Below, piece by piece: positions 1-10,411 of a DNA stretch of 64,000 bases. The position numbers and the translations under genes were made by a program. Within the stretch, counting starts at the first letter, position 1. Every line of letters starts with the position of its first letter. Source of the DNA: Plenodomus lindquistii (taxonomy: Eukaryota; Ascomycota; Dothideomycetes; Pleosporales; Leptosphaeriaceae); the NCBI GenBank assembly GCA_025504975.1, contig JANUWI010000015.1:620001-684000 (forward strand), given 5' to 3'. The notes beneath the pieces were generated by a model. The model was not told the origin of the DNA and did not search any database. It saw nothing but the letters and a program-made list of their open reading frames with translations.

Positions 1-928
1 AACTTGCCCTCTTCCGCGCTCTTGAGGTTCTTGTAGATGTAAGCACCATGACTCTCGTAGCATGTGGAAATGTTGATGGGCTTCTTCAGCGTCTCGGAGT
101 ACCCTGGCATGATCGAGCCGCCGTACACCATGATAGATGGGCGATTGTGACGAGCAAAAGCCATGATGACACCAGGCATGTTCTTGTCGCATCCTGGAAT
201 GGCAATGCAAGCATCGTGATGTTGAGCGCACGTGACCGTCTCAATGCTGTCTGCTATAATCTCGCGAGTCTGTAGGGAGAAGCGCATGCCTGTAGAAAGT
301 AAGCATGGGCTTGTTTGATGCCGACGTCAGTCAATTACCCTCTCCACCCATAGTGATGCCGTCGGACACACCAACAGTGTTGTACTGCCACGCCAGCATG
401 TTGTCGGCCAGCACATGTTTTTTGATCTCTTTCCCCAGTCCGAGCACTGCACCTGTAGTCAGCATGGAACCCCCACGGAACAATGAGGCTCTGCAGAAGC
501 ATAATCAAAACGACCAATCAGCCGCTCGAACGTACAGTGTGTGCTGCATTCATGTCAGCACAAACACGGTAGCTACGTGGGGTTAAGCGTGGGGTTCAAC
601 GTACTTGCATGGATTTCCTTCCCACCACACACTAGCAATTCCGACATGAGGCTGAGTCTTCATCGCTTCTCTGGAAGGCACACCTGCCGCATACAGCATA
701 GCCTATATCCTTCAGCTAAATCTCGGCTATAATTTGCGTAGCTCGAGACGAGCCATGGGGATGACAAACCTGTGCGCCTGGGAAGTCATGACCTCTGGTC
801 AGGGTAGAGGAATATTTATTCAATGCTGGTCTGCCGTCTTCCAAAGTCGCATCATCTGGAAGGTGTGGGAAAGTGAGAAACCGAGGTTCTTCAGGCTCGT
901 TTTGCTTTTCGAGATTTCTCGGATCCAT
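1..928 (-). CDS. Dihydroxy-acid dehydratase (IlvD/EDD family), 5' part, runs off left edge
   Basis: This enzyme family dehydrates 2,3-dihydroxy acids to 2-keto acids, the third step of branched-chain amino acid synthesis, using an Fe-S cluster. Exons read on the minus strand are 928-770, 702-605, 543-536 (only 8 nt), 446-339 and 289-<1; all joins are in phase and give about 220 residues. Family motifs are plain: GHDFPGAQAMLYAAG, SVWWEGNPCNTHLLGLG, GVSDGITMGGEGMRFSLQ, then the cluster-binding stretch around CAQHHDACIAIPGCDKNMPG. The N-terminus (MDPRNLEKQNEPEEPR) is acidic and does not resemble the mitochondrial presequence expected of the ILV3 housekeeping enzyme, so a paralogue (cytosolic, or tied to sugar-acid or secondary metabolism) is likely. 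Family assignment is secure; the paralogue role is inference. The 3' end lies outside the window. Confidence 0.9.
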
Positions 929-2703
929 TGTGGGCGGTGGTCACTTGCACGGCAAGCTAATATCTCTTCCAGACCAGGCGCACGAGCTTGTCAGGGAATG
1001 TTGTACGTTCAATACATAAGATTAAAACACGAGAAGGTGAGAAAGCAAGACAAAGTCAAGAATGGTCGAACAAGATAGGGCGGGCGTGGAGATAGATAGA
1101 CGCCGAGGCGCCTGTTCGCCATACCCACGGTAAAGGTTCAGTCGGAAAGCCACTATGGGGAGCTAGTAGATTTCGAGCAAGCCGGATCTTGGAAGCTCAA
1201 AGGCCATCCCGGGTGGGGCGTAGATAGCTCTCTATCGCATCGTGTTGTCCATACAATGGAGGGGTACGATTGTGGTATGACAAGTACCCCTCCAACGCCG
1301 ATACGCTACGTGATGGCTAGCTCTGAGTTTTGAACACGCGACAGCCAATGTTGGGAGAAGAATTATAAGCCGAGTCACGGCGATTGGACAGTTAGATGCA
1401 ACGAAGGCGTTGGCGCAGCTGAAGAAGGAAAGTTATTCTGCGGACCGCTTCCGATGTGCTTCGGCGAGAAGTCCAGGATGTACGGATTCCGTGTGTTCCA
1501 TGGCGTATTTTGCTACGATTTCTAGCCTACTCTTGCATCTTCGAGGTAATGTGATCTGAGACGCATACAATGCAAGTACACTGGTGACCGCCTCGAATGG
1601 ACACAACAGACAGGACCGTGTCAGTCGGGCCACGACGATTTGTCAGCGGCTGAATTCTACCAAGAGGGCCATGTAAGGTTTGGCCTGGCATGGGGTTCTC
1701 CAAGAGGAGCAGAAGAGTAGAGTACTGCAAGAGGTTGTGACTCGTGCCTCACCCCCGCATTTACCATTCGGACCGTCATGTGATGGCGCCGCCTCGCCAG
1801 GCCGGAATGCTACCTGCTCGATTGTCGGATCTGTATCTCCCTCCCGTGGTGACATGCTTTGGCATGCTGTTGGAGAGGAGATGAAGGAGTGATAGACAGG
1901 GGCGGTCTTTGGCCGTTGACCTATACAAAGTTCTAACACGGCCCTGCGCCTGCCAAGTTTCGCGATGGGAAGGCGCCACTTCCGCTTCGACCCATTTTGA
2001 AGCAGCAGCCCAACCAACCAACGTCATCCCGTGCATTCTCTCCTTGCCCGCCAAACCACCTTCTCCCATGTGCAATTGCTGCATCGCGACTCTGCGCGCA
2101 CTATTCTCTTCCGATTCCGTCACTTCGCAACATCTCAGCTCACTCCACCACCAGACGCAGCTTGTCGGCGCGTCATCTCTCGTCATTGCTTTTCAACATG
2201 AGACTATCAGACACGACAATTGTCTTCCGGCTGCAGATTAGGGTTCATCCTTGATAGCTTCGCATTCGCTGTGTTTCCCAAGGTGCGCATTGCACCGTAA
2301 TAGACGTTCCCAGGGACCGACTCTTGTTCGCCAAAGAATCAGAGCACGAGAATTGTTTGCTCATTCCATTGGCTGCCCTCTGCACGAGGGCCTGCACCTT
2401 GCCCGCCCGCCCGCCAACACCGTCGTGCCCCGTTGAATACACATTCAGTGTTGGAGCACGCAAAGAGACATGGAACCTCATTCGCGTCCATGCCCAACTC
2501 AAAATGGCACGTTGCGTTTTCCACAGGCTCTGCTGCTGTTCTTAAGGACTGTCTTGGCCGGCCCTGCCCCCGATCGTGTGTCACAGACCGGTACACACCT
2601 TGCACACTGGCCAGATATAAGGAATCTGGCTTACCGCTTGATCCGCCTTCTCAACCCTTTTGCATTCAGTGACAATTACTCAAACTCAAACGCCGCCGTG
2701 GGC
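929..2703. other. Intergenic, no gene seen
   Basis: This stretch is the upstream flank shared by the minus-strand dehydratase and the plus-strand hydrolase-phosphatase gene. Only short ORFs without recognisable composition or splice continuity occur. A frame open from an ATG at 2470 runs into the start of the next gene, so its N-terminus could be up to 78 residues longer, but that extension looks unconserved. Confidence 0.5.
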
Positions 2704-4806
2704 ATGGTAAAGTTGGTAGCCGTTTGTGGCATAGGATCTGCGCTCTGGCTATGGAGCAATCAAAGAAGAAAAGCGAGTCTCTCCGACTCGCAGCATCAAT
2801 CGGACCCGGCTATTGGTAAGTCTATCGTGCGAGATCGACGTCTGGCCTTGCTCGGAATCACGTGGTTGATAAGGCTGCATGAAATGAAAGCATCAATTTG
2901 CGACTAACTACTACCAGATGCGAGCACAGCCACTGACCCAGGGCTCATCAAGAAGTTCTCACATACACAGTCGTATACGGTACCTTCGACTGGCTTCACC
3001 TACCCACGGATCAGGACTTTTTATCGTCCCCACGATCAAGACACAAAGCTACCACGAGAGCCATGTCCGTTGCCTCTGCTTGTTTTCATCCATGGCCTGG
3101 GAGGTTCAATTGCTCAGTTCAATCCCGTCCTACTGAGTCTGTCTAATCTCGCCTCCTGTCTGGCTATTGATCTACCCGGATGTGGCACATCGTCCTTCGA
3201 GCCAAAGGCATGGGATGCTTACACGACCGAGGCTTTGGTGCAGCTCCTTGCTGTCGTCATCGAGACTCACCGTGCAGGCAAGGAGAATCAAACCGTTGTA
3301 CTTGTGGGTCACAGTATGGGCTGCTCACTTGCTGCTATGCTGGCATCGGCCACGTCTCCTCTCGCGCATCTCATGTCGCAGCATGTCGGTGGTCTCATCG
3401 CGATTTGTCCGAAGGCGGAGCCACCTACGGAGAAAGAGACTAAGCAGCTCCGAACCATCACGTCGATGCCAGCCGCAGTATTCGATTTGTTTAGAAAATG
3501 GGATCGCAGAGGCGGCTCGAACAGCAAGAGTGTATTGCGCATGGCCGGTCCCAATGCTGAAGATGCTACCAAAGTCCTGCAATTGCGTTACAATGAGCAA
3601 AGTCGAAGCGCAGTGTGGCAACGAATGGCACAGGGTATGTGCCCTGATTTCTCTACGGGACGAGCGCGGGGTGGCCTGCCAGGACGAGATGTTTGGGCTG
3701 GCCTCGACATCCCAGTATTCCTTCTAGCAGGTGAAGCGGACACTGTCACGCCAGCTATCAACGTCAAACGCATCGTCAACTTTCTAGGAAGAGATGTCTC
3801 CGCGATCCAGCCCCCTAGTGAGAAGGTCAGTCTGCCTATCGCAGCAGCTCCGTTTGATCCTGCTTCGATTGTGCCCAACAACTCGGAATCCAAATTGCGG
3901 AAACATCAGGACTCTGGAATCGATGCGAACGATTTACCCAGGGTAGACGAGGACACCGACATGACTGAGTCGATGACTGCCACCAACGACATCAACTCCG
4001 TCACAACCAGAGAAACATTGACAGACGGCAGCCAGACCCTTGCTGATGCGCCTCTCATCTCCTCCCCTTCAGCTCCACCCAAATCGACAAATCCCTCTCC
4101 CCATCCCCGCCGTCTCGTCGTCAAAACCCTTATTCTTCCCAAACCCGCAGCCCACGCTCTGTTGTTTGCCCCAACTTCCTCACGTATCATCTCCGGCCTT
4201 ATCGGCACCTTCTTCGCCGACCACATCGACCCGCGCCTCTCACTTGGCTGGCAACTAAACTACCTCTCGACCGAAGGCAAATGGGATGTCAAGAACCTCG
4301 CGAAATGGAAGGCCGTGCGCCCAGTCTCTGAGCCCATTGACAATGTCTTCCGTGCCATGAAAACCCTGCGTGAAGTCGACGAAGAGCACACACCCCGTGT
4401 ATTGGCGCAAAAATGGAAGGGCAAACTCAGCGCCGTAATCGACATCTCGCACGACAGTCCCGTCTACGACCCCAAAGGTCTAGAAGACGGCGGAATACCG
4501 TACCACAAGTTTCCTACTGTATCCAAGCAGCCGCCGCAAGCCGACGAGGTCAAGGTCTTCATCGACATGGTCGATAAGATCCGCGCAGAGGGGCGGCAGG
4601 GGTTGATTGGCGTACACTGCCACTACGGATTCAACCGCACGGGCTTCTTCTTGGTGTCGTATCTGGTAGAGAGATGTGGACGTAGGGTCGAAGAAGCGAT
4701 TGACATGTTTGAGACTGCAAGACCGCCGGGGATACGGCATAGTCACTTTATCGACCAATTGCATGTGCGGTATGCGAGGGATTTGAAGAGAGCGCCTACG
4801 CTGTGA
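2704..4806 (+). CDS. Fused alpha/beta hydrolase and capping-triphosphatase-like Cys phosphatase
   Basis: Two exons, 2704-2815 and 2918-4806, joined across a 102-nt intron (GTAAGT donor, CTAAC branch site, CAG acceptor), give 666 residues. Residues 1-22 (MVKLVAVCGIGSALWLWSNQ) form a possible membrane anchor. An alpha/beta hydrolase fold follows: oxyanion motif FIHGLGGS, nucleophile elbow GHSMG with Ser170, acidic residue in AGEADTVTP, and a candidate His in PAAHALLFAP after a roughly 100-residue Ser/Pro-rich insertion. The last 190 residues are a dual-specificity phosphatase with the P-loop HCHYGFNRTG (Cys605, Arg611), whose FNRTG form resembles metazoan capping-enzyme RNA triphosphatases and PIR1/DUSP11 rather than common protein phosphatases. 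Both active sites look intact. Substrates are unknown. The start was taken at 2704 because the hydrophobic leader begins there; the in-frame ATG at 2470 is an alternative. Confidence 0.85.
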
Positions 4807-5315
4807 GATTTGTGGGTTGCCAGGAGTTGGGCTTGGGTTTGGGCCTGGATTTGACTACCAGCGGTGGGTGTATTTCCCGTGTACATTCTTACTGTCTCTT
4901 TACTTTATGGCCTTGCGGGGGAGGGAGTTTGCGGATGAAATTAGCAAACGTATACGTCTTGATATTTCTTTACTTCGTTGTTAGACTGTTCTTTCTTTCT
5001 AGCTTTTAATTGCGGGTATCGTCGGTAGTATGATCCGCATGTACGCTTTCAACGCATAGTATAATTCCGTTGAACCCACACGAAGTCTGAGAAGTAGACC
5101 GGTGCATCATCCCGCAGCGGTCGGAGCACACGTAAATTACATTCTGTCAATGTGCCCTCCATCTCCATCTCCATCTCCATCAAAGTCCTCAGTCTTAATC
5201 AAAGTCCACAATCCTCATCGAAATCCCCCAACCCAACCAATTACCGCACGTAGAATATGGAACAATGATGAACATTTGAACTTGAATCATTCATTGTAAG
5301 ATTAACCATACCCTG

Positions 5316-5354
<39 letters not shown>

Positions 5355-6076
5355 CTTTCTCTCTCTTTCTCTCTCTTTCTCTCTCTTTCTCTCTCTTTCT
5401 CTCTATCTCATTGCAACGTGCGAGCGTTATATCATCAACCCTCCGCACCTCATTTGCAATCCAGTCAGTCCCAAAGCGCTGCATTAATCGCTTTGCGCAC
5501 TTTCAGAGGAAAAAAAAACCTCCCCTTTTCCTTCTCCACAAGTACAGAGATACGGGAAACGAAAAGAGACAGACACTATGCCTCTTCCCAACCCCTTCAC
5601 TCTGTTTTCCCTAAAAACCCTCCTTCCTTCCCATCATGATTCTCGTCATATCGAGAGAAGATAAAGGAAATTCTTGTGATACAGCTAAACGATGCAGAAA
5701 TATCCGTTTGGCACCCTCTGGGAGCGTCGCGGCCGCCGCCACCACCGAGTAGGAGACGCGCTGGGTGTAGCGACTGTGATCCTCCCTGTTTCGACTCCGC
5801 GTAGATGCATTGATTTCAGATTCAGATTCATGGAAAAACGGAGGCGACTAAGACAAGTGATGTGAAGCGAATGTCGTGGAGAACGTGCTTTGGTGAATGC
5901 GGACGGTTTTGATTTCCGAAGAAGGGGCGCATATAGACCGGCAGTCTTCAGTGAGAAATGGTCATATGAAGGCATACTAATGTGCAACAATATGGCCTCC
6001 CCCTAAACGGCAAAGGCGCAAACGTGCTGGCGAAACGGGCCGCACAGAATGTAAAGTTAAAAGGTCACATGGACTG
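4807..6076. other. Convergent intergenic region
   Basis: This stretch lies between two converging genes and should hold both 3' ends. Apart from a CT-rich microsatellite near its middle, nothing recognisable is present; small ORFs here lack coding character. Confidence 0.6.
5315..5404. repeat. CT microsatellite with period-10 structure
   Basis: A pure CT run grades into repeated CTCTCTTTCT decamers, about 90 bp in all. It is a polypyrimidine tract on the plus strand inside a convergent intergenic region and probably has no coding role. Confidence 0.95.
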
Positions 6077-7600
6077 TCATGGCTTTTGGTCCTGCGATGT
6101 TGTTGGTTCAGGAGTTGTTTCTACACCGTCCATCAGTCCGCTTTCTTTGGCTTTTCCAAAACCGGTGCCTTCGGTCGCAGTCGGCGTACCAAGTCGGTCC
6201 TTTGGATAAGGCTCGAGATCCTTGTGGCTTGTAGAGAATGTCGATATGACCGGTGTGTAATTTTGAGGGTGGTCTGCTTGCGTAGGTGTCTTCGCTTCTG
6301 GGCCTGTGGATACAGGGCTGAGGAGGCCCTCGGGTCGGGTAGCGGGCTCGTGGGCTTGAAGCTGGGCTTGTATCGAGCCGTTCATTAATCCGTTCCAGCC
6401 CCCTTCAATGTCGCGTAGTAGCCGCACGTATTCCTCCGGTACCAGACCGCTTTCACCAGTCTTTGGGTCTTGTGCTACTAGCCAACCTTGACCGTGCCTA
6501 TACGATACAAGGATGACTTGCCCTTCGACTAGGGGTAGCTCGTTATCATTTTCTCTTGCGAAATCGAATAGTGCGACTGCTTTGCCGTGCATCTCTTCGT
6601 CAGGGGACGCGATTGTGAATTGGTAGTCTCTCGAGAAGCGATTGTCGTCGTGGATGTAATCTTCAGGTTCAGACATGTCGTCATCTGAGTCGTACGGTGG
6701 ACCTTCGACATCAGCATATGCGCGTCTTGGTAGTAGCGTCGCAAAGTGTGAGTCTCGTCGCGACCCTCCTCCCTCTGACGGCACACCCAGGCGCGACGAC
6801 TCGGGCGGGTATGTAATGTATTCACTAGCAGAGCTGATTGTCTCTTCTGCTTCACTTATACGGAATGCCGGGCTGCCCTCGCCGTTCATGTGACCGACAG
6901 ATGCGCGTCGGGGGTCTTCGGGGTATCCTCTTCGGCCTCGAGTATGATCGAAGTTGACGATGTTCGACTTGTGCTTCTTGTGTCGCGCACCATGATGGCT
7001 TGTCACAACGGGGCTGGAGATGTCGTCGTCTTCGCTGTATGGTGGACCGCCATCGTATGCGGTTTGTGGTAGCTGCTCGCCATTCTCATCGTAGGATGTC
7101 GCAGACCACGCTCTGTCGTTGCGCCAGGCCACGGGTGGAGGGTCTGATAATCTTCTGCCGACTTCACTCGCTGGGGTGGAGATGTCGGACTCTGAGTCTG
7201 GGAGAGGCCCGTAGAACAGTGGGTGCAGCGGATCGTAGGCGAAGTCGCGTACCAGGGAGTAAGGAAGGCTCGAATGGAATATGGGGAAGGCGGTCGATTG
7301 TGGACGTGACCGTACTGACTGCTGTGTCGTGGACGCTGTGGAGAAGGTGGACAGGCGCTTGTTCATGTAGGAGCTCGCCCGCTCCAGCTTGGCCTTGGAC
7401 GGCGGGGAGGTGACGAGGGGTGGTAATGACGTGCGGTTGATGCCCACCTGTGCTGCAGACGCAGGCTCGCTCCTTGGAGACAAGACGTCGGCAGCCATGT
7501 CTGGGCCGGTGTGGCGCCCTCGCACGGCGACTCCCTCGGTTATGTCGTCGAGCCGTGGCGGGTCGGCGGGCGGATGGTGGGGAGCAGCGGTGGTGGTCAT
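6077..7600 (-). CDS. NBP2: NBP2/Skb5-like SH3-domain adaptor
   Basis: A single-exon frame of 507 residues. Its one recognisable domain is an SH3 domain at about residues 338-394, with ALFDF, ENDNELPLVEG, HGQGWLVA and GLVPEEYV, which matches Nbp2-type SH3 domains very closely. Nbp2 is known as an adaptor that brings the PP2C phosphatase Ptc1 to MAP-kinase kinases and damps HOG and cell-wall signalling. The rest is low-complexity, Ser/Pro-rich and acidic, as is usual for the filamentous-fungal version, which is longer than the yeast protein (about 236 residues). The start MTTTAAPH at 7600 was preferred; the frame is open to an ATG at 7750, but that extension is Thr/Ala/Pro-rich and uninformative. 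Family identification is firm; pathway role is inferred from yeast. Confidence 0.85.
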   Translation of the reverse strand: MTTTAAPHHPPADPPRLDDITEGVAVRGRHTGPDMAADVLSPRSEPASAAQVGINRTSLPPLVTSPPSKAKLERASSYMNKRLSTFSTASTTQQSVRSRPQSTAFPIFHSSLPYSLVRDFAYDPLHPLFYGPLPDSESDISTPASEVGRRLSDPPPVAWRNDRAWSATSYDENGEQLPQTAYDGGPPYSEDDDISSPVVTSHHGARHKKHKSNIVNFDHTRGRRGYPEDPRRASVGHMNGEGSPAFRISEAEETISSASEYITYPPESSRLGVPSEGGGSRRDSHFATLLPRRAYADVEGPPYDSDDDMSEPEDYIHDDNRFSRDYQFTIASPDEEMHGKAVALFDFARENDNELPLVEGQVILVSYRHGQGWLVAQDPKTGESGLVPEEYVRLLRDIEGGWNGLMNGSIQAQLQAHEPATRPEGLLSPVSTGPEAKTPTQADHPQNYTPVISTFSTSHKDLEPYPKDRLGTPTATEGTGFGKAKESGLMDGVETTPEPTTSQDQKP

Positions 7601-9174
7601 GCGCGGCGGAGTGCTTGTGGGGGGGAAAGAGGTGTTTTGAGGGGCGTCAGCAGCGGAGGGTGCGATGTTTCGAAACACGGGCGAGTTGTGTGCGCCGTGG
7701 GTGGTGGTAGTGGTGCGCGCTGGTATGTAGCCGGCGCGCAAGGCGCACACGGTGTGGTGCTCGAATGACGGGGACGCGGTACCTGGATGGTGGTGTCGAT
7801 ATCGCGGGTGCGGTGCGGACCAATGGGTGGGCGGGCAGCGCTTGCAGGCTGGGTCGACGATCAGGTTCGCCGGGGCAAGTGCGCGTGAGGGCTGGGAAGC
7901 GGGCGGGCAGCGAGGAGATTGTTTGCAGAGCGCGGCGGCTGGAGAAGCGCTCGCTGGGGGTTGTGGGGGTCAGGCCTGGCGCTAACGACTTGGCCAGTGA
8001 ACGGCGCTCGATATGGCGCACGCTGCGGGACAGCCCTCGCGGCCTGAATGGACGCCGCGGGGTAGGCGGGCAGGTGCGGTGTCGGGCGGTGCTGGACTGC
8101 AGTGCTGGACTGGGCTGGGCTGCGTTGGGCGGGCAGGCGCAGGTGCGGTGCGCTGAGGTCGTCGGCGGGCGGGCAACGGGCAGACTGCAGACTGGGCAGG
8201 GCAGTGCGTGAGCGCGTCGAGTCGAGGGCGTCGTGGGCGGATGGCAGCGTCGACTGGGAGGCAGGGCTATTTTTGGCTCAAGGCGGCGGGGACATGGACA
8301 TGGCTAGACGCCGATGCACTGTTTCAGAATGTCGAGTGCGCCGGCAGCGTGGGCGAGAGCCGCAGCGTCGACCGTGTGCTGTGTGCAGCGGCGCAGAGTG
8401 AAGCAACGCAGACGCAAAGGCAGTGTCGGCCCAGGCTGTGCTTCATGGCCGGGACGAGGGGCGTTTGGTCTGGCGGCTCAAGAGTCTTGGATGCAAACCG
8501 CTCCTCCATGCTGAGGCCTGCCTGCTTTCGTGGTTAGCCCCTCACGTGTCGGTTTCAGACGAGTGCCACCTCTAGCTGAATGTGGCCATGCTCGCGCACC
8601 CCCTACACACACAGAAAACGGAGCCAAGTTGCTCGGTAATCCACGTCAATGTCAATGCGCACGTGACGCGCGTCGGCTGCTGGCCCGCATCATAGTTCGG
8701 CCGCAAGCGTGGTCAGCTCGAGCTTAGTCAGCCTCGCCAACACAATAACCTCGACCTCACCTCACATCAGAGCTTGCATCACCACAGGCCCCTGTGCCTC
8801 CCATCCCCCAACCACCACCATCGCACCGCCACCACTCCCAAGGACCTCTCGTCGGCCTCTTGATGATCCAAGGCAATGACTTGAGCGTCCCAACCTCTCA
8901 ATGTAAGTACTGCGCCTCGCTGCACTGCACATGCACCCGTCAAATGATGAACACATATTGGAGCTGTCCTAGGCTACCGTCTCTGAGGACTAACAATAAT
9001 AATATACACTGAAAATTCTGATATACGTCACACATGTCGCTTGCCTTGCTATAACTTGTCTCCTGCGAGCTCAGCTAATGTTCGCGAAGAATTTGCAGGG
9101 TTGCCTCTCGAGACGCGTGCTATACTTCAATCTTCGACCTCCTCGTCCAAGGTTACTCCACCATCTCCTTCGCC
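7601..9174. promoter_or_regulatory. Divergent upstream region of NBP2-like gene and SSU72
   Basis: The two genes point away from each other, so both promoters must lie here. The first kilobase is G- and C-rich with repeated GGGCGGGC-type strings that open long spurious frames. A GTAAGT donor at about 8902 after an in-frame-looking ATG suggests a spliced 5' leader for SSU72. No TATA box was picked out. Confidence 0.5.
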
Positions 9175-10075
9175 ATGTCGGCCGATCCTCGCCTGCGGGC
9201 CAGGCAACAACAGGCCGCTGCAGTGCCCCCGCCGCCTCCACCGCCGCCTGCTGAGCCTCCTGCCACGGGCATGGATGGCGCAAACGATGCGCATGCGGAG
9301 AAGAACCACGTGTCGGACGACAAGTTCAAGCTCAAGTTCTGTACCGTCTGTGCAAGTAACCAGAATCGGTATGTTCGACATGTCTTCTGCCATACTTGGT
9401 TGCGCTAACAACAGCAGGTCTATGGAGGCCCATCTGCAGCTTGCCTCCGCCCATCTCCCCACCATCAGCTTTGGAACTGGCTCGCTAGTACGCCTGCCAG
9501 GTCCGACCATCACCCAACCCAATGTCTACCACTTCAACAGCACTACCTACCGCGCTATTCATGATGAGCTTGCGCAGCAGAACACCGCGCTGTACACCCA
9601 CAACGGTTTGCTTAACATGCTGGGTCGTAACCTCAATATCAAGGGCTTCCCTGAGCGCTTCCAGGACTGGGTACCTGGTAAGCCACGCCTGGAACACGCC
9701 GAGGACAAGGGCTCCCAAGGTACTGAGGCTGGCGTCGTCGACGTTGTCATCACCTGTGAAGAGCGCTGCTTCGACGCTGTGCTGGAAGATTTGCACAACA
9801 AGGGCGGCAAACTCAACCGGCCTGTCCATGTCTTCAATGTCGATATCAAGGACAACCATGAGGAGGCTCTCGTCGGTGGCAAGGCAATTCTCGACCTTGC
9901 CCTGTGTCTCAACGAGGCTGCCGGTCAAGAACGTGAAGCACACGGTCAAGGTGGCTGGGAGTCTGGTGGCGGAGCCGCCCGCTCCGGGTTCGATGAGCGC
10001 GTTCCTGAGATCCTAGCGGCGTGGCAAGAGCGCTGGCCCAACATGCCTGCGCTTTGGAGTCTCGCTTGGTTCTAA
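9175..10075 (+). CDS. SSU72: SSU72, RNA polymerase II CTD Ser5 phosphatase
   Basis: Exons 9175-9368 and 9418-10075 are joined across a 49-nt intron that splits the Arg codon of the active site; the protein has 283 residues. The low-molecular-weight PTP-like signature CASNQNRS (C-x5-R) is followed by family hallmarks HLQLASAHL, SFGTGSLVRLPGP, YDEL-like helix, LLNMLGRNLNIKGFPERFQDW, and the DVVITCEERCFDAVLEDL loop carrying the general-acid Asp. Ssu72 removes Ser5 phosphate from the polymerase II tail and is part of the cleavage and polyadenylation factor. The N-terminal 45 residues are Pro-rich (nine consecutive prolines), typical of filamentous fungal versions. The start at 9175 gives this extension and no upstream in-frame exon is needed. 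Confidence 0.95.
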
Positions 10076-10411
10076 TGTCTTATTGTATTTTTTTTGGATA
10101 ACGGCGTTGTTGCTGATCTCGATTGAGACTCTGATACCCACTCGGCATAGCACGGCGTTTCGGCTACTGTCACGACATGAACGATCATACACATCATAAT
10201 TTTACAGATCAATGTAATCAAATCAGTCCTCTTCAGTCCCATCTCGTAAAAGTGCACAGAACTCGTCATTAAGCATCTATGTCTTAAAAGTCTCGACCCT
10301 CACTCACAATCACTTCAGTCATTGACGTCCCTCGACGAGGTCCTGAAATCATCTCATAAGATAACTGAATTAATGTAACAAATTCGCTCCCATTACCAGC
10401 GACGCCCCTTC
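10076..10411. other. Convergent 3' intergenic region
   Basis: A short AT-richer stretch between the ends of SSU72 and the oxoprolinase gene. It should carry both polyadenylation regions. No other feature is visible. Confidence 0.6.

Noticed and set aside
3906..4226. Antisense frame within the hydrolase-phosphatase gene
   Set aside because: It mirrors the Ser/Pro-rich linker on the coding strand and is a composition shadow.
7601..7750. N-terminal extension of the NBP2-like protein from an ATG at 7750
   Set aside because: The extra 50 residues are Thr/Ala/Pro-rich with no conserved pattern, and the ATG at 7600 begins a normal leader; kept only as an alternative start.
7647..8537. Overlapping frames of 100-150 codons on both strands in the GC-rich stretch
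   Set aside because: Low stop density from high GC content; no motif, no splice continuity, and frames overlap on all phases.
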